From Camillea tinctor (Eukaryota; Ascomycota; Sordariomycetes; Xylariales; Xylariaceae), in NCBI GenBank assembly GCA_022578605.1, contig MU394183.1:1-27572 (forward strand): a stretch of 27,572 nt of DNA, read 5' to 3'. The notes under the pieces were generated by a model that did not search any database, was not told the origin of the DNA, and saw only the letters and a list, made by a program, of their open reading frames with translations. The first letter of the stretch is position 1; each line of letters starts with the position of its first letter. This document shows, in pieces, positions 20,353-27,572 of the stretch. A program made the translations under genes and the position numbers.

Positions 20353-21813
20353 AATTTCAATAGTTTGATAGTATAAGATCACTCAGGATATTACATTCTT
20401 GTGTAGAACAGATTCTTTCCCCCTTCGGATTCTCATCGTAGTATAAATAACAATCTTAGTACCGCAAACCCACCTCTTCTATATGGGACCATTAGGCTAT
20501 ACCCCCCTTGTTGTGAATCATAATGATGGTCATGGCGGGAAACATACCTGGATAGATAGACTGTCTGATGTTCTAAGCTCATGATTGGAGAACGGGGGGA
20601 ATGACATTCGGGGACCGGACTCCGGCTGCTCCGCGGCCGAGCCCAAGAATCTAAGATCCGTTAGGAAACCTCAATTATAAACTACCATGTCGGGAAAACG
20701 TGGGCCTAGACAATCGATCTCCAATTAGAGAACCATTCCTCACAACACCAAAAGTCGGAGAATCGTTCCTCGCCAGCTGCAGCTGTTGGTAGATGGTGTC
20801 AGCGGACAGCCCCCCCCCTAAAAGTCAGCGACCACTAACCCCCAACTCCCTAAGTCGGCAAAAGTGAAATAGCTTGTTGGCGGCGTAATCAATATTGCGC
20901 CCTCGGAGATGGAATCTGCTAGCCAGGGGGGCGAAGAGAACAGAAAACTAACTATTATCAGGTGGCGACATATTGAAAAGACACTGCCCTCAATGTCGGC
21001 GCGGCTTCCCGAAAGACCCCCATCTCTCGTATAGGTAGGCATCCCGCATGCGGCAACCGACATGAATATGGTAAGTTATGCATTCAGGTGGCTGTTTTGA
21101 GGTCAGATTTCTTGAGACTGATGCCTGGAGACCGACTGATCGAAGGAGATCCCGATCCCCCGGCTCCTGGCTTTGTAAATTTTATTGGATAGTGATATTA
21201 GGCCTTGTATGACAAATCCCGGTGAGTGTCGGTTTTTATCAGTGTGTAACTCCCCCCTTCCCCCTTTTTTTCTCCTTTGCTCGAGGCGCATTTTATCGCC
21301 CCTTCTACAGCCTGCTTGAACAAGATGACCGGAATATCTGCAGTCATAATGAAGCTACAGTGTCTTCTGATCGTTATGACATGGTATGGTCCAATCGATT
21401 AATTCGAGAATTGGGTGAGTAGAAATGTTGGCTCACTCAAAAGTCTAAACAAGATGGATATTGTCATTCGCTGCATAAACTTACAACGACAAGGTGAAAT
21501 ATAAATAATTGAACTTAACGAATCAAGTCTCGCATTACATATACGTCTACCTGCATCGTTACAATAAATGTCTGACTTTTTGTAAGCCCCGAGGCAAAGA
21601 GACAGGGAGAGTATGGGAGTCAGCTCGTGGATTAGGTAGCTGGATGGTAGAATCTCTTGCCCTTTGTGTGGAATTTAGAAAAAGCATAAGAAGGGGGGAT
21701 CTGGTTGTCGATTAGAATACTCAGCGGCCATTGTTTTGGTGTCCTACCTACGAAAGTGAATATCCTGTCATAATTACCTTCAAATCTACGAAGTCTGTCA
21801 CGAACACAGCAAC
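20353..21813. other. Divergent intergenic region, no gene seen
   Basis: 1.46 kb between the divergent P450 and kinase start codons. It includes a GC-rich CGG/CCG cluster (20608-20640), a run of nine C (20811-20819) and several short open frames with no family resemblance on either strand (20818-21063, 21103-21291, 21222-21422, 21509-21715). The promoters of both genes should lie here. Confidence 0.5.
20608..20640. promoter_or_regulatory. CGG/CCG-rich cluster, possible Zn2Cys6 site
   Basis: CGGACTCCG (20616-20624) is a CGG-N3-CCG inverted pair, followed at once by CCGCGGCCG. Fungal Zn2Cys6 regulators bind paired CGG triplets. It lies about 260 bp upstream of the P450 start. The regulatory role is inferred only. 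Confidence 0.25.
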
Positions 21814-23667
21814 ATGCCAGAAGCTACTCTGGCGAACGAAGAGTCTGATGGGCTCAGAGTTCTGATCTCAAAGAACTTCGTTCACAGTCAATTTGAGTCC
21901 AGCAATGTCGAAAGGTTTCTTCCAAGAGCTGCCCTTTCGTCACTATTCACGGAGTTCAAAGTCAAAGAAGAGCTATCCAGCCCGTCAGACGACTTGATCA
22001 AATTCATCTGTACAGATGCTCCTAAGATATTCGCAATTGTCCTCGTTACATTACCGGATATCTCCAATCTAGAGCTAACTTCAGTTATGAAGTCTTTCCA
22101 ATCCCATACATTTAAGGATGAGTATCTTCCTATTGACAATACTGGGGGATTGACGTGCTGCTTTAAACGGCAATTTAAAGATTCTTCCAGTTCCGAGAAA
22201 TACGATAGACATCTGAATTCTCTCAACGTCTTTGAACACAAGCTACTCAAGGACCATATCAAGGATTTCTTGAAGAATCAGTGGTCTTTTTTAGCTCCCG
22301 AGTTTCCTCTTTCCAGAGAGCTACGGATGCTTGATCCTCGCTACATCTTACCTTTCACGGAGACTGATTACACAACCCAAAAGGAAGGAACGTTTGCTAA
22401 GGTGTTCAAGGCCAAGCTTCGAGCAGATCATAGCGGAGTTCCACAGGTATACATCATCATCAGAGGGATCGGGAATGTATCAGACTCTAATGTGAATCTT
22501 CAGGCAAACGGTGCGCATGAAGTTGATGTAGCTATCAAGAAGTTCAAGTTGAGGGACAACATCGACCTAGATCCATCAGAGATATCCGACCCTAAGTCCT
22601 CGTGGTCTCATGAGGCGGACAATATGGAAGAAATTGGGAAAATTGGTTCCGGGAATCCCTGCATCGCACGCGTAATCGGCTCGTTTTCAATACGCGGCAA
22701 CTATTATATCATCATGTCATGGGCTTCAGGGGGTAACCTCCGGGAGTTCTGGAGAAGTCGAGAACCTACTTTATCGGGTGATCTGATAATGCAGTTCCTG
22801 GTACAGTATAGAAACTTAGCAGGCGCATTGACATCTTTGCACCAGCTTGGTGGTTCCGGTGATGGCTTGAGTGTTATATCTTTACCAGTCCCAGTTAGCG
22901 TTCCCCAAAACCAAGAGAATTCTCTAAACGACGAGGACGACGATTTTACCAAGCAGGACGGCAGTAACTGGAGGCATGGTGACTTAAAGCCGGAAAACCT
23001 TCTTCGACAACAGGAGGGAGAAGCTTTAGGAACCCTCATGGTTGGTGACGTTGGGCTGGCTAAGAAACACCTGAATCCGACATCAGTAAGGCAAAGCACC
23101 GACACGAGACTTGGGACCTTAGACTATGAGCCTCCTGAGGCATTTATTAATTCCAATGCCAAATCGCGCACTTACGACATTTGGTCAATGGGATGCATAG
23201 TCTTTGAGACGGTCATTTGGCTGCTTTATGGGCCTACTGGGCAGTCCCGTTTCTACGCTGAGCCGTATAATAATAGAACGGGCACCCGATACTATGAGGA
23301 TGGCTTTCTGGGTAAAGTTGTGAATCGCAACGTTGCGAAATGGATGGACCACATCCTCGCCAAAGATCCAGAATGCAGTGGGGAGAGTCCTACTGTCTTG
23401 AAGGATTTGCTGATCTTAACTAGGGACAAGCTTCTCGTGGTCAATCCGCCGAACTCCTACGCAGACCCAGGTAAAGACGAGCGCATAAATGCCGAGAAGC
23501 TTCATAAAGAACTCAACAAAATTATCATGCAAGCGGAAGCCGACGCACTATATAAATTCACGAATAGTAGTCGAGAAAGAATTTCAATGCCGGAAATAAC
23601 ACAAACTCAAATGGTCAGTTTCAAGTCCCTCAAAGAGAGTGTCACGAGGGACCAAGCAAGTGCCTAG
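21814..23667 (+). CDS. Atypical protein kinase beside HET gene
   Basis: Single-exon gene, 617 residues. Residues 1-180 form an N-terminal region of no recognised family. The kinase domain runs from about 183 to 520. It has a reduced Gly loop (KEGTFAKV, 190-197), VAIKKF with the ATP-binding Lys242, and the hinge MSWASGGNL. The catalytic loop NWRHGDLKPENLL (Asp390) has HGD in place of HRD, the magnesium motif is DVG (412-414) in place of DFG, and the activation segment ends in YEPPEA. The Lys, Asp and Asn needed for catalysis are kept, so it may be active, though probably with altered regulation. A hydrophilic, disordered-looking insert (about 350-384) precedes the catalytic loop. It lies in tandem 0.9 kb upstream of the HET gene, and its last codons are duplicated next to that gene. 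Kinase genes of this sort often neighbour HET genes in fungi; the substrate is unknown. Confidence 0.88.
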   Translation: MPEATLANEESDGLRVLISKNFVHSQFESSNVERFLPRAALSSLFTEFKVKEELSSPSDDLIKFICTDAPKIFAIVLVTLPDISNLELTSVMKSFQSHTFKDEYLPIDNTGGLTCCFKRQFKDSSSSEKYDRHLNSLNVFEHKLLKDHIKDFLKNQWSFLAPEFPLSRELRMLDPRYILPFTETDYTTQKEGTFAKVFKAKLRADHSGVPQVYIIIRGIGNVSDSNVNLQANGAHEVDVAIKKFKLRDNIDLDPSEISDPKSSWSHEADNMEEIGKIGSGNPCIARVIGSFSIRGNYYIIMSWASGGNLREFWRSREPTLSGDLIMQFLVQYRNLAGALTSLHQLGGSGDGLSVISLPVPVSVPQNQENSLNDEDDDFTKQDGSNWRHGDLKPENLLRQQEGEALGTLMVGDVGLAKKHLNPTSVRQSTDTRLGTLDYEPPEAFINSNAKSRTYDIWSMGCIVFETVIWLLYGPTGQSRFYAEPYNNRTGTRYYEDGFLGKVVNRNVAKWMDHILAKDPECSGESPTVLKDLLILTRDKLLVVNPPNSYADPGKDERINAEKLHKELNKIIMQAEADALYKFTNSSRERISMPEITQTQMVSFKSLKESVTRDQASA

Positions 23668-23758
23668 GTAACCAACACGTTGTGGTGCGAGGAACCATGC
23701 TACAACTACTGATGTCCTGTTACCTTTACAAGGACCTTCTTTGTTCCCTCTTAACCCC
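23636..23758 (+). repeat. Kinase 3'-end duplication, copy A
   Basis: The last codons of the kinase gene and about 90 bp of its 3' flank recur at 24334-24455, 698 bp downstream. The first ~45 bp, including GAGGGACCAAGCAAGTGCC, are nearly identical. The flank is less similar, with substitutions and small indels. Confidence 0.85.
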
Positions 23759-23813
23759 TGACAGAAAGGGAGCAGCGATAGATAGCTGACATTTTGCACA
23801 GAACCAAATGGAT

Positions 23814-24311
23814 GTAAGTAGAAGTCAATCGAGAAAGAAAAACAAATACAAGAGATACCACTAACAAACTGCAGCTTCAGCCGCAGAGTGTAAGTAAAGA
23901 CATGATCATACATTAACTCGAAAACTATTCAAATACTAACACCATTTCTCAAGTATGTAAGTGACAACGCCATATTCCATAGTAAATCTAAACGCAAATG
24001 AACCAATTAACCGGGTTTATATCAGAGTGTAAGTACGCCTACTCTTCATGAATCTGAGGTGGTACCTGATTATATTGCTTCCTTAGCATGTAAGTTGCTG
24101 GCATAATTAATTTTTAAAAAAGAAAAACTTACAAGTTTCCATAAATAGGTACGTGGACCAAAGTTTTCATAAATCGAAACGTATTTGTGTTCTAATGCTA
24201 ATGTCCATATGACTGTGATTTAGCTAGTAAGCCAACGTCCCAAGTTCCGGTCTCTAGGTCTTTATTGATATCGGGACCCCCCTTCCCTTCTCTCCCCATT
24301 ATAAATATCAG
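23814..24311 (+). other. Tandem array of intron-like units separated by 0-3 nt
   Basis: Seven strong 5' splice-site words occur in order: GTAAGT at 23814, 23890, 23957, 24029 and 24090, GTACGT at 24149 and GTAAGC at 24227. Each is preceded, 3 nt (or 0 nt at 24149) earlier, by an AG acceptor: CCGCAG ending 23886, CTCAAG 23953, ATCAG 24025, CTTAG 24086, AATAG 24148 and TTTAG 24223. The implied introns are 73, 64, 69, 58, 59 and 75 nt; a seventh could end at 24311 (85 nt). Branch-like words include CACTAAC (23859-23865) and TACTAAC (23934-23940). The implied exons are AGT, TAT, AGT, CAT, none and CTA. Whether it is transcribed or spliced is unknown. Confidence 0.6.
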
Positions 24312-24333
24312 GTGGGCAGGAGCGGTCCGTGTC

Positions 24334-24455
24334 AGAGTATCATGAGGGACCAAGCAAGTGCCTAGGTAACCAACACGTTGTTGTGCGAGTAACTAAGCTA
24401 CAACTACGGATGTTGTACCTATATACAGGAACCCTCTTTGTTCCTTCCTAATCCC
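24334..24455 (+). repeat. Kinase 3'-end duplication, copy B
   Basis: Diverged copy of 23636-23758, with the terminal kinase codons (RDQASA then stop) still readable. It lies directly upstream of the HET TATA-like box, so the HET promoter region includes former kinase 3' sequence. Confidence 0.85.
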
Positions 24456-24471
24456 AAACACAGAGGCCCCC

Positions 24472-24479
24472 TATATAAG
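24472..24479 (+). promoter_or_regulatory. TATA-like box of HET gene
   Basis: TATATAAG lies about 120 bp upstream of the HET ATG, followed by a pyrimidine-rich leader. The spacing suits a fungal TATA box with a roughly 90-nt 5' leader. The start of transcription is inferred. Confidence 0.55.
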
Positions 24480-24600
24480 CAGCCTTTTCTCCCCAGCTTA
24501 GGGTATTGAAGACGGAACACCATCTGATCTCTTCGTTCTACCAAATCTATCTCACTCCTATTATTGTAAAAACTACCTAGGTATTCTAGGCTTTCTAACT

Positions 24601-26657
24601 ATGGCCCAGTTCAGAGAAGAGTGGACTTTTAAAAACGACAACGAGTTTGTGCTCCGTATATACGACGGTTTAGTCCAATCTACCACGCCCCTACAGACTT
24701 CAAGGGGACGACAAGCTCAGCTATGTGAGAGATGCACAAGTTTGGATTTCTTGGATGAAGACTTCATCATCCAAGATAAGAGCTCATTCAAGCCTAACGA
24801 AACCCCTTGTGACCTTTGTGCCCTACTCTACAAGACAAGGGAGAAAAAGTCTCTCGAAGCCGCTGCAGTTACGTTCAGAATAGCCGGTTCTGCTTTGGTT
24901 CAAGACAATAGCCCTCATCTTAGACTAACGATTCGTGCGAACAAAGGTATCACCCTTGTACTGACTCTAAGCTAAATTTCCCAGAATTGCTGATTCTCAC
25001 TGTCTTTTTAGAATCGTACAAAAGTGCACAGAGCATCCAGATTGGAATTCCTGAACTTCTCAAAGGGGGAAGCCAACCCCAATTTGAACTTTGTCGGCAA
25101 TGGCTACAAGATTGTATCGCAAACCATGAGACATGCAAATCAAAAGAAGATCATTACCCAGCTATGAAAGAACTTCCTACGAGACTCATAAATGTTGGAT
25201 CCGAGAAAGAACCTCGGGTTTTTCTCTACTCCCCAGGAAAGGACGAAGGACTTAAGTACATTGCCTTGTCACATCCCTGGGGAGACGAGAATAAGCACAA
25301 TCACTATGTCACCAATACTACGAATATCCAAGAACACGAAAAAGAAATTTGCCAAACTAAACTTCCAGATCTGTTCAAGGATGCTATCAAGCTTACTCGG
25401 GAGTTACGTTATCAGTACCTTTGGATTGACTCCCTATGCATCATCCAGGGTGATGAAGGGGACTTCGAAGCCGAGGCGTCGCGGATGGAATTAGTCTACA
25501 GCAATGCCGATTGCGTTATTGCTGCAACAGACGCTAAGGGTAACTCGGACAAGTTCTTGATAACGCGGCCGACTCGGGACTACGTCGAGATAGGGAAGAA
25601 CGAACAGTCGCGCTTCTCCGTATGCGAGGCAATTGACGATTTCCAGAAGCATGTGCTTGAGGGCTCCTTGAATAAACGGGGATGGGTATTGCAAGAACGT
25701 GCTTTGGCTCGGCGCATCATCCACTTTACAGAGAAACAGATGTATTGGGAATGCGGTGAAGGAATACGTTGCGAAACCTTAACGAAGATGATCAAGTGAG
25801 TTAAACTACAAAATATCTTGAAAACTACTTATATAGTTGAAGTTATACTAGTTACTAGTTACTAGTTACTGACAACTTAAGCTAGTGAACAAGCAGCTTT
25901 CCTTAGTGATCCTAACTTCCCGCTGCGTGCGATGAACTCTACCAAAGGGACAAAGATTCTCTTCTACCAGCAACTATACAGACAGTACTCGAGGCTGGAG
26001 TTCTCGCGACCCACGGATCGATGCTTGGGCGTTGCCGGTTTAGAGCAGAGATTGATTAAACACTTTAAAGTCGATGGAGGCTTTGGTGTATTCCAAGCCC
26101 CCCCGGAGCGAAAATACGACGAGGGATATTTCGGGAGGAGTCTTTTGTGGAAACGAGGAGAAGACGTGGATAATTTGACTCCAATTAAGTATGACGAAAG
26201 TACCCTACCAAAGTCGGTCCCCTCATGGTCCTGGATGGCATATGATGGAGGAATCGATTATCTTGATGAGTCAATGTTACCCTTCAACAAAGTGACTTGG
26301 ATGACAAAGGAGCTTAAGTCGCCTTGGGATGTCACTCATTCAAGCCTATCGTGGCATACTAACAAGCGAGGGAGCACTGAGCTGCGAGGTGAGGCCAGAA
26401 GATTCTGGGAAAGCTCAATGGACGGGAAGGAGGCAAGACTATTCTATGATCGCGAATCGGAGGAACCAAAAGATTATTGGTTTTCAGATATTAGATGTGT
26501 TGTGATTGGCATTTTTGAGGATAAGGATAAGGTCCGCAAGTCTTGCGTTCTTCTTGTTGCGCCTAGAGAGAACAGTGCTTATTACACGAGAATTGGGGTT
26601 GGCCTTATCCCAACCAGTTCAATTCATCCAAATCAGGAGCGGGTCAGAATTTGTTAA
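24601..26657 (+). CDS. HET-domain (heterokaryon incompatibility) protein
   Basis: Three exons (24601-24946, 25012-25795, 25886-26657) join in phase into 633 residues; the introns are 65 and 90 nt. An N-terminal pair of CxxC motifs (Cys42/45, Cys70/73) is typical of HET proteins. The HET domain (PF06985) follows: KYIALSHPWG (197-206), LRYQYLWIDSLCIIQGD (247-263) and MELVYSNADCVIAA (274-287). After it come KRGWVLQERALARRIIHF and, later, a PSWSWMAYDGG block. HET proteins trigger cell death after fusion of genetically different hyphae; many others have unknown roles. The first intron acceptor and second intron (25796-25885, acceptor GCTAG) were chosen because they keep phase and restore EQAAFLSDPNFPLRAMN. 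Intron 2 carries a tandem TACTAGT repeat. The gene ends 823 bp from the telomere. No lesion was found. Confidence 0.92.
25846..25873 (+). repeat. TACTAGT tandem repeat in HET intron 2
   Basis: Three exact TACTAGT copies (25846-25866) are followed by TACTGAC, a good branch-site sequence. The repeat lies 12-40 nt before the acceptor, so it multiplies branch-like sequences within one intron. Confidence 0.75.
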
Positions 26658-27120
26658 TCTTGTCTTGTTTTTATTTAAGGATTTTAAAGTAGAACTTGTT
26701 TTTTATTTCACATTATGCTTTTTATTAAAAAGGTTTACTTCCCCACCTGTAAAAAAGAAAATTTCTACCTGTTTTTTTTAAGGGTTTTTATATTTCCCAG
26801 ATAAAGGTGCCTTGCATGCCCCATTAAAATTGTCATTAATATATAAATTTAAGTTAAAATAGCAATTACCAGCAGGTTAACTACACGGTCCGCGTTTAAA
26901 GTAAATTTTTATTATAATTTTTTATTTTTACGATAATTATTATTGTTTATTTAGTTTTTTAAAAGGTTTTATATATAATTAATAATATAATAATTATATA
27001 TTAAGAAATATATAGCACTTTATAAATAAATAAAATAAAGATTAAAATTAATATTAACATTAATAAATAAAATAAAAAAATAATAACATTTTACATTATA
27101 TAATATAATAAGTTTAACAG

Positions 27121-27284
27121 TATTTAAAAGTTATAAAGCTTAACCAGCCTTTATACCATTATATAAAAAAACAGCATAAAAGCTAATCAGCCTCCGTAAC
27201 AATATTTAAGAGTTATAAAGCCTAATTAGCCTTTATACCATTATATAAAAAAACAGCATAAAGGTTAATTAGCTTTTATACCAT
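27121..27284. repeat. 82-bp tandem repeat, two copies
   Basis: Copy 1 (27121-27202) and copy 2 (27203-27284) share TATTTAA(A/G)AGTTATAAAGC and TTATACCATTATATAAAAAA. Several differences are C-to-T on this strand, such as ACCAGCC versus ATTAGCC, which is compatible with RIP. The last ~15 bp are less similar. Confidence 0.75.
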
Positions 27285-27320
27285 TTAAAAAATATAAAAG
27301 TAAAGGTAGACTTTTTAGTT

Positions 27321-27400
27321 ATAAAGGCATATTTTTTAATATAAAAGCACACTTTTTAATATAAAAGCATACTTTATAATATAAAAGCACATTTTTTATA
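27321..27400. repeat. 20-bp tandem repeat, four copies
   Basis: Four consecutive 20-bp units begin ATAAA(A/G)GCA(C/T)A at 27321, 27341, 27361 and 27381. Variation is mainly C/T at two positions plus changes in the T-run. A degenerate fifth unit may precede them. Confidence 0.8.
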
Positions 27401-27479
27401 TAAAAACTATTTTAAATAAAATAAATTAAACTTTAAACTTAATATTAAGTTATTAATTATAAGTTTAAAATTCATATCA

Positions 27480-27572
27480 GGGTTAGGGTTAGGGTTAGGG
27501 TTAGGGTTAGGGTTAGGGTTAGGGTTAGGGTTAGGGTTAGGGTTAGGGTTAGGGTTAGGGTTAGGGTTAGGG
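27480..27572 (+). repeat. Telomere, (TTAGGG)15
   Basis: GGG at 27480-27482 is followed by 15 perfect TTAGGG units to the end of the window. The G-rich strand runs 5'-3' toward the window end, as expected for a right-hand chromosome terminus. The array is short enough to be a complete fungal telomere or its inner part. Confidence 0.98.

Larger units (their letters stand above)
23668..24600. other. Kinase-HET intergenic region
   Basis: Holds the 3' flank of the kinase gene, the intron-like array at 23814-24311, the second copy of the kinase 3' end (24334-24455) and the HET promoter. No protein-coding frame of note was seen. Confidence 0.6.
26658..27479. other. AT-rich subtelomeric stretch
   Basis: Between the HET stop codon and the telomere the sequence is AT-rich without a credible gene. 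No telomere-linked helicase motif is readable. A less AT-rich part (26740-26900) follows the HET gene, then tandem repeats of 82 bp and 20 bp occupy 27121-27400. Confidence 0.7.

Noticed and set aside
20353..20382. Longer start for the minus-strand P450
   Set aside because: The extension begins with GTG, not a normal start in fungi; ATG at 20352-20350 gives a normal anchor.
20818..21715. Short frames in the P450-kinase gap (20818-21063, 21103-21291, 21222-21422, 21509-21715)
   Set aside because: No domain, no conserved pattern and no plausible splicing into a longer gene.
21888..23913. Minus-strand frames opposite the kinase (21888-22262, 22704-23105, 23584-23913)
   Set aside because: Mirror frames of a clear plus-strand kinase, with no family motif of their own.
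26658..27479. Telomere-linked helicase gene near the end
   Set aside because: No helicase motif can be read in any frame of this short AT-rich stretch.
1..27572. tRNA, rRNA or CRISPR features
   Set aside because: No cloverleaf with a proper T-arm, no rRNA sequence and no spaced repeat array of CRISPR type was seen; the evenly spaced GTAAGT words at 23814-24227 are splice-donor-like.

Overview
The window is the right-hand chromosome end of a filamentous ascomycete (Pezizomycotina-type fungus). It finishes in 15 uninterrupted TTAGGG units, carries AT-rich blocks of the kind left by repeat-induced point mutation (RIP), and its genes have short 49-90 nt introns with GTAAGT-like donors and CTAAC-like branch sites. 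The gene families are also fungal: fungal rhodopsin-domain membrane protein, several P450s, a HAD-linked class II terpene cyclase and a HET-domain protein. The sequence does not let me name the genus.

Layout, left to right. 1-3600 is a nearly gene-less AT-rich block. 3.9-6.5 kb holds three broken genes: a HAD/class II terpene cyclase of the drimane (AstC-like) type on the minus strand, the last exons of a P450 on the plus strand, and the tail of a short-chain dehydrogenase. 7.2-11.1 kb holds an intact divergent pair: a seven-exon rhodopsin-domain membrane protein (minus) and a six-exon P450 (plus). 11.1-13.3 kb has no gene but contains a 92-bp MITE-like element. 13.3-14.3 kb is the broken front half of a CYP52-like P450 that runs into a second AT-rich block (14.4-15.2 kb). 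15.7-17.7 kb is an intact three-exon gene of unknown function (619 aa). 18.8-20.4 kb is a P450 resembling trichodiene oxygenase. 21.8-23.7 kb is an unusual protein kinase, and 24.6-26.7 kb is a HET-domain protein. About 0.8 kb of AT-rich subtelomeric repeats (82-bp and 20-bp tandem units) then lead to the telomere.

How the parts fit. The terpene cyclase, P450s, dehydrogenase and membrane protein look like a decayed terpenoid gene cluster in which the cyclase is dead but two P450s and the membrane protein still read intact. The kinase and HET genes, in tandem beside the telomere, look like a possible allorecognition or cell-death module.

The most unusual structure lies between kinase and HET gene. 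About 500 bp (23814-24311) can be read as six or seven consecutive spliceosomal introns, each of normal fungal size, separated by only 3 nt or 0 nt. This array is bracketed by two copies of the 3' end of the kinase gene, 698 bp apart.
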